This document shows, one piece after another, positions 9,346-18,187 of a DNA stretch of 64,000 nucleotides. Location: positions 1 to 64,000 of the forward strand of contig CAUYUJ010008557.1 in NCBI GenBank assembly GCA_963575745.1, given 5' to 3'. The DNA is from Prorocentrum cordatum. Its lineage: Eukaryota; Sar; Dinophyceae; Prorocentrales; Prorocentraceae. How positions within the stretch are numbered: the first letter of the stretch is position 1; the number at the start of each line of letters is the position of its first letter. Made by a program: the position numbers and the translations under genes. The notes beneath the pieces were generated by a model, which worked only from the letters and a program-made list of their open reading frames with translations, was not told the origin of the DNA and ran no database searches.

Positions 9346-10855
9346 CCCTTGGGGGGGGGTGGGGGGGGGGCAGCCCGCCAGGCAGCCATGCCTCACATGT
9401 GCAACATGTCAGGCCAAGATTGCTTCTGACTCTTCAGTGCAGCGCGCCGCGTGCGCGGCCCGGTGCGGAGCAACGTTGTGTTCGTTGGAGTGCGTATTCG
9501 ATCACAAGTTGGCATGCCCTGTGGCTGGGGCTTTGTCAGTCGGCTCCAGGGAAGCGCATGCGAACCTTCAGCTTGGAATCACATGGGCCGTAGCCTGTTC
9601 AGGCGTTCTCGTTAGCACACCTGCCGATATCATGGGACTCGGTTCAAGCGTCGCGGGTTCAATTGCCAAACATCACCGTCATCATGATATGTCTTCAGCT
9701 TCTTCTCGCCCTCCCGCTCCTCCTCCTCCTCCTCGCCCCTTTCCTCCTACTCCTCCTGGGGATGGGCGGGGGCAGTGCGCTGTTTGGGAGCATTGGGAAA
9801 TACCACAGGACACTTTTGCATGTTTCTGCAATGCGAACTCCTGGCAGGAATGCGCATGCGAAGCCAGTCGGCTGCGAGCCCCGCGGGCCCCCTGCGGCAT
9901 CAGGCTCCATTCGGAGGTGCGCCGGCACCGCGCGGCTGAAGCAAACGCCTTAGCAAATTTGGTATTCGCCAAGTTCAAAGCCCAGCTTGTGAATGGGAGG
10001 TTCGCCGCCTTGGTGCACCCGTGGCATAGTTTTCTATGGTATCTCAGTCCCGCTCTGGCGCTTCACAATCTTCAGGTGGCGTGGTGCGACAAATTGGCAT
10101 TGCAGGCTCGGAGGGCCGATCCTCCAGCAGAGTTCTGCGTCATGCACAATTCCACGTACCTACGCCAATCTCTAATGAAAATGGCTGTCGCCAACCCGCC
10201 AGACACAACTTTGGCGACCTTTAAATCGAGCTACGCGCTGGCGGTTCTCACCGCAGTGGAGACAGTCAGGGCAAACAGTATCCCACGAATCCCATCGGCC
10301 AGGCTGGAGTGGACCACTGCGCCATTACGCGGCTCTCGCCGTCTACAGGGCTCCGGCGGGGCCGCAGGAGAACCAGAGGCCGCGGTGCAGCTTTTGCGGG
10401 CCATGGCCCCAGGGGGAGAGGTTGAACACTTGCGAAGGCTTTTGCGTTGGTCAGACACCAAAGGAGCGCGCGTCTGGCTGGCGGCCGGAGAAGCAGAACA
10501 GCTTCAACAAACAATTCCCTACCCAGCGTTTGCGTGGGAGTGGACGTGTTTGTTATCGTACAAATGGGCAGTTCCTCAACACATCAATGTCTTAGAATTG
10601 GAATCTTATTTGAACTATGTTCGAAGAAAGTCCCGCTCGTCGTGTTTTCAGGGCATGCGTTACGTCAACGTTTTCGATAGCCAGGATGCGTCAGCAGTGG
10701 TTGCGAAGGGCCGGGGTTCAAGCCAGAGGTTGAATCGGCCCCGTAGGCGTTTGATGGCGCACGAGCTTGCGATGGATGTCTATTCAGTGGGGGTGTGGAC
10801 AATTTCGGCGTGGCAGTTCGCGGATGCCGCGAGCCGCCTCCACTCCGATCAATGA
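9346..10855 (+). pseudogene. E1 MYND-like zinc finger, methyltransferase-like block and RNase H
   Basis: One open frame runs through the G-run to the stop at 10853-10855. First comes a Cys-rich finger at about 9389-9512: CxxCxxC, then CAARCG, CSLECVFDHKLAC, a MYND-like spacing. A CCT-rich low-complexity stretch (about 9700-9770) is translated as poly-Pro. About 9980-10260 contains HPWHSFLWYLSPAL and NSTYL, resembling a block found in all YR elements here (see E2 at 21180-21765 and E3 at 36100-36370). About 10540-10850 is RNase H: HINVLELESY (catalytic Glu), NVFDSQDASAVVAKGRGSS (Asp) and WQFADAASRL (last Asp). RNase H removes the RNA strand during reverse transcription. The upstream part of this open frame (9056-9345) is a shadow of the RT frame. 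Confidence 0.7.
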
Positions 10856-11784
10856 CAAGAAGAGCACACAAGGCGCCAAAACGGCGCCACCACCTCCGTG
10901 AGGTAGGCATTACAGCAAGGACGAAAACACGATACCAACGGGCAGTAGCTAGTTTTTTTAGATACCTTCGAACATATGACATAGGAATGCCCTGCACGTT
11001 AATTGAGTTGGACACAACACTCGCAGAATATGTCAACACCATGTGGCAAGATGGGGATTCGCACGCGTTCGCTACAGATACAGTATCTGGGTTGGTCCGC
11101 TTTTATCCTAGCGCCCGCTCGGCCGCGCCCGCAGCTCGCCAATTTTTGAAAAATTGGAACAGCGTCTTGGAGCGCAAGCGTGCCGTCCCTCTCCATAGGG
11201 ATGTTCTTTGTGCCACAGTCGGGGTGGCGATGGCTTATGATCGGATTGATTTGGCGGCCCTCGTGCTCGTAGGCTTTCTCGGTCTCTTGCGCACCGCCGA
11301 GCTGGTCTCCCCCACGCCGGCCCAACTGAATTTCAGCCCGGATGGCACCCGTGTCATCATCATACTGCAAGACACTAAGACATCTCACAAGCGTGGGGGT
11401 GCAGAGCATGTCAGCATTCACGATCGGGTCGCCGTCCAAGCATTGCGAATTGCTGCGTCTTCCCGCCGGGCCGACCAAACCATCTACACAGGACAGCCTG
11501 CTCAATTCGGCCGCGAATACAAGTGGCTATGTGGATGTTTCGGCCTATCTGGGGATGCTGTTACTCCGTACGGGCTCCGGAGGGGCGGGGCTACTTGGCT
11601 CTGGTTGCTGTCTGGATCTTTGGACATGGTTGTCATCGCCGGGAGGTGGCAGCAAACCAGCACAGCACGGATCTACATCGAAACCGCTGCGGCGGAGATG
11701 AACGCATGGTCACACAGTCCCCAGGCACTAACCCTCATGCAGGAGGCTGCCCGCTTAGGCAAGAGGGCACTCTTACAAGCTTGA
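10795..11784 (+). CDS. E1 tyrosine recombinase (integrase)
   Basis: About 329-residue frame overlapping the end of the RNase H frame by 61 nt in a different frame. Integrates the element's circular DNA by strand exchange through a covalent phosphotyrosine. The N-terminal SAM-like core-binding region (about residues 20-130) is followed by the catalytic domain. The Arg-I box is LLRTAEL (about 11284), the Lys region is DTKTSHKRGG (about 11370-11400), the box normally reading H-x-x-R is YGLR (about 11565-11580), the next box is AGRWQQT, and the nucleophile is in RIYIE (about 11670). Only the first His of HxxR is changed, to Tyr. The frame is unbroken, making it the best-preserved gene of E1. It ends about 60 nt before B1, as expected for this order. 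Confidence 0.85.
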   Translation: MDNFGVAVRGCREPPPLRSMTRRAHKAPKRRHHLREVGITARTKTRYQRAVASFFRYLRTYDIGMPCTLIELDTTLAEYVNTMWQDGDSHAFATDTVSGLVRFYPSARSAAPAARQFLKNWNSVLERKRAVPLHRDVLCATVGVAMAYDRIDLAALVLVGFLGLLRTAELVSPTPAQLNFSPDGTRVIIILQDTKTSHKRGGAEHVSIHDRVAVQALRIAASSRRADQTIYTGQPAQFGREYKWLCGCFGLSGDAVTPYGLRRGGATWLWLLSGSLDMVVIAGRWQQTSTARIYIETAAAEMNAWSHSPQALTLMQEAARLGKRALLQA

Positions 11785-11842
11785 GGGGGGATCGGCGGTG
11801 TGGGGGGCTTCAGCGACTGGTCGTCGGGAGCAGGGGGGTTTT

Positions 11843-12046
11843 GGCCAGGGCAGGGGGTGGCCGTGTGATCGGTCGCTGGGTGCTCGCAGGGAACTGCTGT
11901 CACCCCACCTCGCCTGGTGCCTTGAATCCTTGGGAACCCTCTGGGCAGCGCATGCCTTGCTGTCAGCCCCCCACGTCGCCGCGAGTGCTGGCACAGACAC
12001 TGCGGCGTCCAAGCTCTTCCGGAGTCGAGGGAGAAAAAGTGTGAAA
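11843..12046 (+). repeat. E1 split direct repeat B1
   Basis: 204 bp starting GGCCAGGGCAGGGGGTGGCC and ending AAAAAGTGTGAAA. Repeated at 12788-12991 with about three differences. B1 joins A2 almost directly (3 bp apart), so B1-A2 represents the joined ends of a circle. Confidence 0.94.
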
Positions 12047-12049
12047 GGC

Positions 12050-12163
12050 TAGGGGATTTCCCCGATTGTTCACAATTGGGCCCGACGCGCAGGAAGAGAG
12101 GTAGAAGAGGGGAGATGCAGCATTGCAGCGTCAGCATGGCATGCTGCCCGTAGCTGTCGGCTC
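12050..12163 (+). repeat. E1 split direct repeat A2
   Basis: Second copy of A1, lying directly after B1. Confidence 0.93.
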
Positions 12164-12787
12164 CTCCCTCTTCCCCGCCACCTCCGTGGGGACGTTCGCG
12201 GGAGCTTGGGTCCGCAACCTGGGCTGCCCGCCCGAAAGGCTACATGGGGCAAGGCTGCGATACAAAATTGGCAGTGTTTGTATCACGCGCCCGTGCTACA
12301 GTTGTTACCTGCAGGGAGGTCAGGGATACAGCATATCCGAATATGTAGCTTCACGGTGCGGTCGCAGTGTTACACCAAGTCCATGATACGAATCCGCCGT
12401 ACATCGTATCATAGCCGGGGCGGCCCCCGCAGTGTGCATTGAGCCGGTGGCATCCCCAGAGTTGTAGGTTTGTAAGCACTAAACATGTACATGCGTCTGT
12501 CATATCCAACTTGTTCCTCCTCGCGCATCATCCTCCCTCCCTCCCTCCCCCCCTCCCTCCTCCATGGCAGCTTGGGCCAACCCGGGCCACACCGGGCAAC
12601 TTTGCCAGGTCGGCCGCTGCGTCAGCTAAATTCGAATTCGTGTGTATCTGAACTGTGTTTCCCTGACTAGGCTTGCCTTGCGTCTCCTGGTCCGCGGGCC
12701 TGTCGCCGCGTCTCTCGTCGTAAGGGTTCTTCTGAGGGTCTTGAATCATGTTGCGCGCTGTGCTTGCCGATTTTCCCATCCACGCCA
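12164..12787 (+). other. E1 spacer between A2 and B2
   Basis: About 620 bp with a CT-rich tract at 12530-12565; otherwise unrecognised. The equivalent gap in E2 and E3 is only about 56-57 bp, so this spacer probably contains inserted sequence. No gene is seen. Confidence 0.6.
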
Positions 12788-12991
12788 GGCCAGGGCAGGG
12801 GGTGGCCGTGTGATCGGTCGCTGGGTGCTCGCAGGGAACTGCTGTCACCCCACCTCGCCTGGTGCCTTGAATCCTTGGGAACCCTCTGGGCAGCACGTGC
12901 CTTGCTGTCAGCCCCCCACGTCGCCGCGAGTGCTGGCACAGACACTGCGGCGTCCAAGCTCTTCCGGAGTCGAAGGAGAAAAAGTGTGAAA
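12788..12991 (+). repeat. E1 split direct repeat B2
   Basis: Second copy of B1. The right edge (AAAAAGTGTGAAA) marks the end of E1; the next bases belong to interrupted Fam-A. Confidence 0.94.
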
Positions 12992-13120
12992 CATTATCGT
13001 TGTTGTTGTCGTTGAATTCTCATTTCGAAGAATAAATATGGTTGATCCCCCCTCACCGGTGCATTTTGTTTCTTCTCTTTCAAGGTGTGCCCCTCGACGC
13101 TCGCACCTTGTTTTTTGACA
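12992..13120 (+). repeat. Fam-A repeat, 3' part, right of E1
   Basis: CATTATCG(TTG)n, GTTGAATTCTCA, GGTTGATCCCCCC and GTGCCCCTCGACGCTCGCACC. This matches 1626-1720 and 15640-15760 and continues the Fam-A copy whose 5' half ends at 5392. Confidence 0.85.
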
Positions 13121-13700
13121 GGGAAAGTCTTCCTGGTCAAACTATGCCCCTGGCCCCCCGGACTACAACAACAACGGCTCCCGCCTGATACTTCCTCCAA
13201 ATCTACTCAGGACCCCCCCCCCTCCCGTTTGAGACTTCTTCCCAATTTATTCAGGAACGGCGCTCCCGTTTGAGACTTCCTTACAATTTAGTTCGGGTCA
13301 AACTGCATTGTTGCCCCCCCGGACCACAACAACAACGGCTCCCCCCTGAGACTCCATCCAACTTTACTCAAGACCCCCGGTCCCGCCTTAGACGTCCTCC
13401 CAATTTACTCAGGACCGGCGCTCCCGCCTGTGACTTCCTCGCAATTTCGTCAGGACCCCCCCTCCCGTCTGAGGCTTCCTCACAATTTACTAAAGAACGG
13501 CGCTCCCGCTTAAGATTTCCTTGCGCTTTAGTCTAGACCCCCGCTCCCGCCAGACACCCTCTTTTCAGGAATCGCGCTCTCGCCTGTGATTTTTCGCAGT
13601 TTATTTCATCCAGAAACCGCGCTGCGCTCAGGCACCACGCTCGCGCCAAGGACGCCGTCACACTTTACCTAGAAATCGCGCTCTCGCCCTACTCAGGCAT
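13121..13700 (+). repeat. Fam-A tail: about 40-bp variable tandem units
   Basis: Repeated units of the form GCTCCCGCCTGAGACTTCCT followed by CACAATTTACTCAGGA and ACGGC or CCCCC. About ten copies, with two internal CGGACTACAACAACAACGG-type segments. Short versions occur at 2770-2960 and 15780-15850. Confidence 0.8.
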
Positions 13701-13889
13701 CCCGCTTGAATGTCCCACCCGCCTGACCCGGCCGTCAGAGGATCGCCCGCCCGTCGTGGGCTGCCGCCCGAGACTTCTTTGTGGAAAGGCGCTTTCGCTC
13801 AGGACTTCTTCGAACGTTCGCACTCTTACCTTCCTGCTCCTCCATCCTCCCGGGCCGCCTCCCCCCTCCTTCCGATTCCCTCTCCCTCG
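13701..13889. other. No recognisable feature (C/T-rich end)
   Basis: Unique-looking bases, pyrimidine-rich at 13830-13885. Confidence 0.4.
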
Positions 13890-13990
13890 CACGTGAGGTG
13901 ATGTTGAATTTTCATTCCTGAAGAATGATTTCTGTTGGTCCCCCCCACCGGTGCGCATTGTTTTTTCTCAGTCAAAGTGCGCCCCTCGAC
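13890..13990 (+). repeat. Fam-A 3' module, further copy
   Basis: GTTGAATTTTCATTCCTGAA, GTTGGTCCCCCC and CACCGGTGCGCATTG, then AAAGTGCGCCCCTCGACGG: the same order as at 12992-13120. Confidence 0.8.
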
Positions 13991-14059
13991 GGAAGACCCG
14001 CGTTGCAGTGCAGGCGTTGTTTGGCCGACGCTCAGAGCCGTGCGAGTGTCAAGACGTTT

Positions 14060-15070
14060 TTGAAGCCAGGGGCCCAGTGTGACCCGTCGCCCATGCTCCA
14101 GGCCCGCGCCCTAGCTGTTGAGTAGCTCGGGTGGCGTAGCCAAGGGGGCGGGGGGGTTGCTGGGGGTGCTGCTGCCGACGGGGCGGTGGGGAGTGGGCCC
14201 CTCTTCGAATGTGACGGTCATGAGGTCCAGCATTCGGGGCCATTTTTGTTTTGTGTTCGATGTGGGTCTCGTGTGGCCATCGGTTCTCCCAACATCGATG
14301 CTCTTGGGGAAGTCTGCCCCGCGCGCCCCCCGAACGTCGCCCGCCGCAGAGCCAAGGATTTGGCTGGTCGACGAACGGCACCGGGCAAGTGAAGCTGGGC
14401 GCCCAACCCCCACAAGGCGGGAATGCCCTGTTCCACCATTGCAGCTGAGATGGCATTGGGTTCCAGCCTCGCCGCCCACATCATGCTGACGAGCACCAGA
14501 ACCGCCAGCAGCTCCCTTCTCACACGCGCTGCCCATTTTTATCACACGCACACAATCGCTGCATCTGAGGACTTCCCCACGCTTCCCATCGGGTTCCAAC
14601 TTCGCCCTCGACATCCCGTTGGGCAGCCCCCGAGCCCATTGGGACAGCCAGCCTGCCGCGCACGCGACGGTGCCAGCGCTGCAGCTGGTGACGTATGGTT
14701 TGGGTATCGTATCCCACGTGTGCCCGAACAATGCCAGACCTCTGACCCCAACGTTGTGGCTGGAGACGGCGGGCTCCAGTCACCTCCCATTTCTCCTTGA
14801 GCGTTGCTTCCCACTTCACGCTGAGCAGCATCGCCAGCGCCTGTCGTTACAGTATATAGATCATACGGTTCCCGCACGTTCGAATCCCAACGCTGTGATT
14901 CATGAGATCGGGCTCCAATTTGACGTCCCACGGGTCCGCTGGGCAACAACACTGTCCACTGCTATAGGTCGTTATCCTGCACGCGGTGACCACCGCGTCA
15001 TAGCTAATGTAATGGGGTCCCAGTGTCGATTGCCGCATCCCACAGACAGTGCCAGAGTTCGCTGCCTCTG
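14060..15070. repeat. Very degenerate tandem repeat, roughly 105-180 bp spacing
   Basis: Recurring (G)GGG(T/C)TCCAG/A...CGCC/ACGTCCC cores at about 14194, 14458, 14590, 14770, 14910 and 15013. Some are preceded by CCAACG(C/T)TGTG(G/A). The pair at 14735-14790 and 14870-14925 is the clearest. Divergence is high, so the call is tentative. No convincing coding frame. Confidence 0.45.
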
Positions 15071-15494
15071 ATTGCTGTTTCGCCTTCATTTCTTGTTGAG
15101 CAGCGCCAAAGCCAACTCCCACTATGCGGTTTCCCCGCTCGCCGTGAATGCCGCATGTCGCGCAGCAGCAACACAGCCCGCGGCCTTTGCTGGTTCCTCT
15201 CACCCACCCTAGCCCTGCAGCGTTCTGAGAAATGGCATCGGGCACCACATTCGATTCCGACACCTCGCCGAGCAGCGCCAGAGGTGTTACATGGCACCGT
15301 TTATGGCGCGACCCGTGGCGAAGCCTTTGTTAACCTGTGTTGGAAGGGCTGGCGCAAGTCATGGCCATGGCGCAAGTTTAACCGCAACTCGCGGCACACG
15401 TCATCGTCGTCCCTCCCTCGTGCCCCTTGAACCCACCCTTCCTCCGATCCCTTCGTCCTCTCTGATTGTCTTTTCCATTTCGTTTCCCTATTTA
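15071..15494. other. No recognisable feature
   Basis: Apparently unique sequence; no domain-bearing frame, RNA gene or repeat is seen. Confidence 0.4.
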
Positions 15495-15790
15495 AGGTTT
15501 TCTCGAAATACGCGTGGCCAGGAAGAAATATAACCCCCCAAGCAGGGGGTACGATCGAAGACGAAGATGGCGGGTATCCAGGGTGTGGGATATGCATAGT
15601 GAATGGCACGCGGGCTGGTAGGATCGAACAGTTTTGGAATTATTGCTGTTGTTTTTGACTGTCGAGCTTCACTTCGGAAGATTACTAATTGCGGATCCCC
15701 CCTCCGGTAACCATCGCATTTGTCCTATTGAAGTGCCCCTCCTGGGACTCGCACCCACGCTCTCTCTGTTGCTTTTCTCACGGGTTTCTT
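15495..15790 (+). repeat. Fam-A dispersed repeat, uninterrupted copy
   Basis: Carries the 5' module (CCCCCCAAGCAGGGGGTACG, AAGACGAAGATGGCGGGTAT at 15532-15580), a short linker, a TTG-containing tract (15640-15655) and the 3' module (GCGGATCCCCCCTCC, AAGTGCCCCTCCTGGGACTC). It shows how the two halves flanking E1 were joined before insertion. Confidence 0.8.
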
Positions 15791-16034
15791 GGGAATTGCG
15801 CTATCGTTCGAGACTTCCTCGCGACTTATGCAGGACCCACGCTTCAGCAACCCGCCTGCTCGACCTGGTCTCCAGGGCCTGCTTTCCCGACCCGCCGGCT
15901 ATGGGTCGGCCACCCGATTTGCCCGTCAGGTTCTACCACCTGTTTTTTGCTCGTTGCCCCCATCCTGCTAATTTCTCTCGTGCTCCATCCTTCTCCCCCC
16001 CTTTCCGCCGGTCATATTTTTCTTTGTTTTGTGG
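15791..16034. other. No recognisable feature beyond Fam-A-like tail units
   Basis: About 15800-15850 resembles the Fam-A tail (GAGACTTCCTCGCGACTTAT); the remainder is unrecognised. Confidence 0.45.
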
Positions 16035-16300
16035 GCTGCAGTACATGCGCGTGGCAGGTAAAGGATATTCCGTCCCAACAGGGTACGATCGAAGACGAAG
16101 AGGGCGGGTACCGAGGTTTTGGGATACACGTATTGGATGGCATGTGGGCAAATATGCGCGAGCAATATTAAACTGATGTTTGTTGTTGTTGCTGTTGTGT
16201 TTGCTGCTGTTGTTGCTGTTGTTGCTGTTGTTGCTGTTGTTGTGCTTGTTGTTGTCGTCGCCGTTCTTGTTGTTGTTGCTGTTGTTGTTTGTATGGCGCA
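16035..16300 (+). repeat. Fam-A 5' module with long TTG/CTG tract
   Basis: CAACAGGGTACGATCGAAGA, CGAAGAGGGCGGGTACCGAG and GGATACACGTATTGGATGG are followed by a TTG/CTG tract (16180-16290). The 3' module is absent here. Confidence 0.8.
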
Positions 16301-16680
16301 TGGGGGAAGGGCGTCAGGGAGGGTCCCTGCCCCCCCGAGGCAGAAGGGCACTGGCCGCTCCCCTCGCAATAGGCGTCCAGGAGGGTCCCTATCCGTGTCG
16401 TCGTTTTCGTCGTCGTCGTCGTTGTAGTCTTCTCCTGCTTCTCCCTCCTCCGTCCTCCTCCCGCTCTTTACTCCCTTCTCCCCTTCCTCTTTCTCTTCCT
16501 TTTTTTTCCCCTTTTCCTCCCCCGTGCCCGTACCCGTGCCTGACCGGGCGCAAGTGCAACATATTGGGCGTCCCGACCGCAGGCGCTCCCGCTCGTGGAG
16601 CTGCGCGGCGGCGTGCCGGTCGGCCTGTGGATGGGGCTCACCGTGCCCCAGGACCGCGCTTTCCTTGTGTTCGGGCTTTT
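16301..16680. other. No gene; pyrimidine-rich stretch 16400-16540
   Basis: Contains GTC and CTT/CCT-rich low complexity; nothing coding is recognised. Confidence 0.5.
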
Positions 16681-17040
16681 GTCCCGGTATGTATGTATGT
16701 CTGTAAGTTTGTATGTACGTCAGTATTGTATGAGTATGTGCAGATGTGCATGTATTTCCGTATCATGTATGGTTTTTGCGTATACATATATGCATACACA
16801 TGTCGATATCCACGTAAACGTATATGTATAGGTAGTTGTGTATGTATTTGTATACAGCTGGTATATGATTATGTCTGTGGGTATGTATGTGTACGTGCAT
16901 ATGTTTAGGAATTTGTACAGACATACGCACATATATGTTTCATATATATATATGTATATATATGCGCATGTATACGAAAGTGTATATGTATACGTATACA
17001 TATATACATATATATATATGAATATGTGTATATGCATATA
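16681..17040. repeat. Alternating purine-pyrimidine TATATG tract (left flank of E2)
   Basis: AT-rich, strongly alternating Y-R sequence (TATGTATG, TATATATG, GTATACGTATAC) that stops exactly where E2 repeat B2 starts. The Tyr/Val/Cys-rich open frames follow from the dinucleotide pattern. Confidence 0.9.
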
Positions 17041-17376
17041 ATGTACACGACGAGTTGAGTTCAGGAAACCTCAAGAAACCCACCCACCCCGACCCCCACA
17101 CCGCTCCCACGGCGGCCAGGGGAAGGGGGAGGAAATATTAAGGACGTGCAGGCGAAGCCTGTACAAACGGGGGCGCGCATCAGGCGAAGCCTGTACGGAA
17201 TAAAAGAAACAGCAAGCGTCACTCACGATTATTAAGATAAACATCACCAGTTTTCAACCGACCACGAGATGACCAAAGCCATCTCACACGTCACGTTACA
17301 GTCCTGACGTGCTGCAAACTGCCTTCTGACATATCCCTCGGCCCAGGGTTTCAAATCTTGATTGGCCGCATCCACG
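17041..17376 (-). repeat. E2 split direct repeat B2
   Basis: Begins ATGTACACGACGAGTTGAGT on plus and includes ATGACCAAAGCCAT and GTTACAGTCCTGACGTGCTG. Matches 17531-17865. Confidence 0.93.
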
Positions 17377-17432
17377 TCATCAAAACGTCATCAAAGGAAA
17401 ATCTTTGGAACTCCCCAAGGGCGGGATTGGGA

Positions 17433-17529
17433 TGGGCCCGAAAAACTGCAGAGGCACGCTTGCTGTTGGAGAGCATTGCTGGACCAACAGTACTCATTAA
17501 TACCCGCTCGACGACTTTCGCTTCACCAT
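17433..17529 (-). repeat. E2 split direct repeat A2
   Basis: Contains AGAGGCACGCTTGCTGTTGG and AGAGCATTGCTGGACCAACA; same sequence at 24927-25023 with few changes. It lies 56 bp from B2. Confidence 0.93.
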
Positions 17530-17530
17530 A

Positions 17531-17865
17531 ATGTACAAAACGAATTGAGTTCAGGAAACTTCAAGAAACCCACCCACCCGACCCCCACGCCGCCCCCACG
17601 GCGGCCAGGGGACGGGGGAGGAAATATTAGGGACGTGCAGGCGAAACCTGTACAAACGGGGGCGTGCATCAGGCGAAGTTTGTACGGAATAAAAGAAACA
17701 GCAGGCGCCACTCACGATTATCCAGATAATCATCACCAATTTTAACCAGACCACGAGATGACCAAAGCCATACCACATGCCACGTTACAGTCCTGACGTG
17801 CTGCAAACTGCCTTCTGACATTTCCCTCGGCCGACGGCTTCAAATCTTGATTGACCTCATCCACT
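17531..17865 (-). repeat. E2 split direct repeat B1
   Basis: Copy of B2 shifted by 490 bp, adjoining A2 directly: the joined-end configuration. Confidence 0.93.
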
Positions 17866-18187
17866 TCGCCAGAAGAAATCTGAACTCCCAGCTCTATTCT
17901 GGGAATGGGCTATGCGATGATTCCGAACCCTGGTGTCCGACCTGCGATGTTATATGGCTTTGTATTGACCTCAGAGGCAAGCCCCGCTAGCGTACCACAG
18001 CCAATCTATCTGAGCATGGGCCCATCTGCCGAGACGAAACCAAAAGGGTGAGCGAGTGGTGGGCAGCTGGAGCACCTCGCGCGCGGTGAGCGGTGACCTG
18101 AGCACTGAGGCATCGACCGCCGCTTCGACCGCATCCTTGACTCTGGGCGTGGATGCGTTCCAGCTCACCCCCCCGGATCGGGACCAG
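17866..18187 (-). other. E2 3' non-coding region
   Basis: Between the last open frame and B1; no gene or repeat is recognised. Confidence 0.5.

Larger units (their letters stand above)
5393..12991 (+). mobile_element. E1: PAT/Ngaro-type tyrosine-recombinase retrotransposon
   Basis: A full-length element defined by split direct repeats: A1 (5393-5505), internal coding region, B1 (11843-12046), A2 (12050-12163) and B2 (12788-12991). Between A1 and B1 lie gag-like, RT, zinc-finger/methyltransferase-like/RNase H and tyrosine-recombinase blocks in that order. This repeat layout and a C-terminal YR are diagnostic of the PAT/Ngaro groups of DIRS-order retroelements, which integrate through a circular intermediate without target-site duplication; none is seen here. 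A copies differ at about 6 of 112 positions and B copies at about 3 of 204 by eye, so insertion looks fairly recent. Coding frames are nevertheless interrupted near 5810, 8300 and 9350 (the last at a G-run). Confidence 0.88.

Noticed and set aside
14850-14900. tRNA-like T-arm (GTTCGAATCC)
   Set aside because: No A-box, anticodon stem or acceptor pairing upstream; the same segment is part of the degenerate repeat (compare 14735-14760).
16681-17040. Membrane-like Tyr/Val/Cys-rich ORFs in TATG tracts
   Set aside because: Alternating dinucleotide sequence translated in any frame gives such peptides; seen equally at 26480-26998 and 37051-37900.
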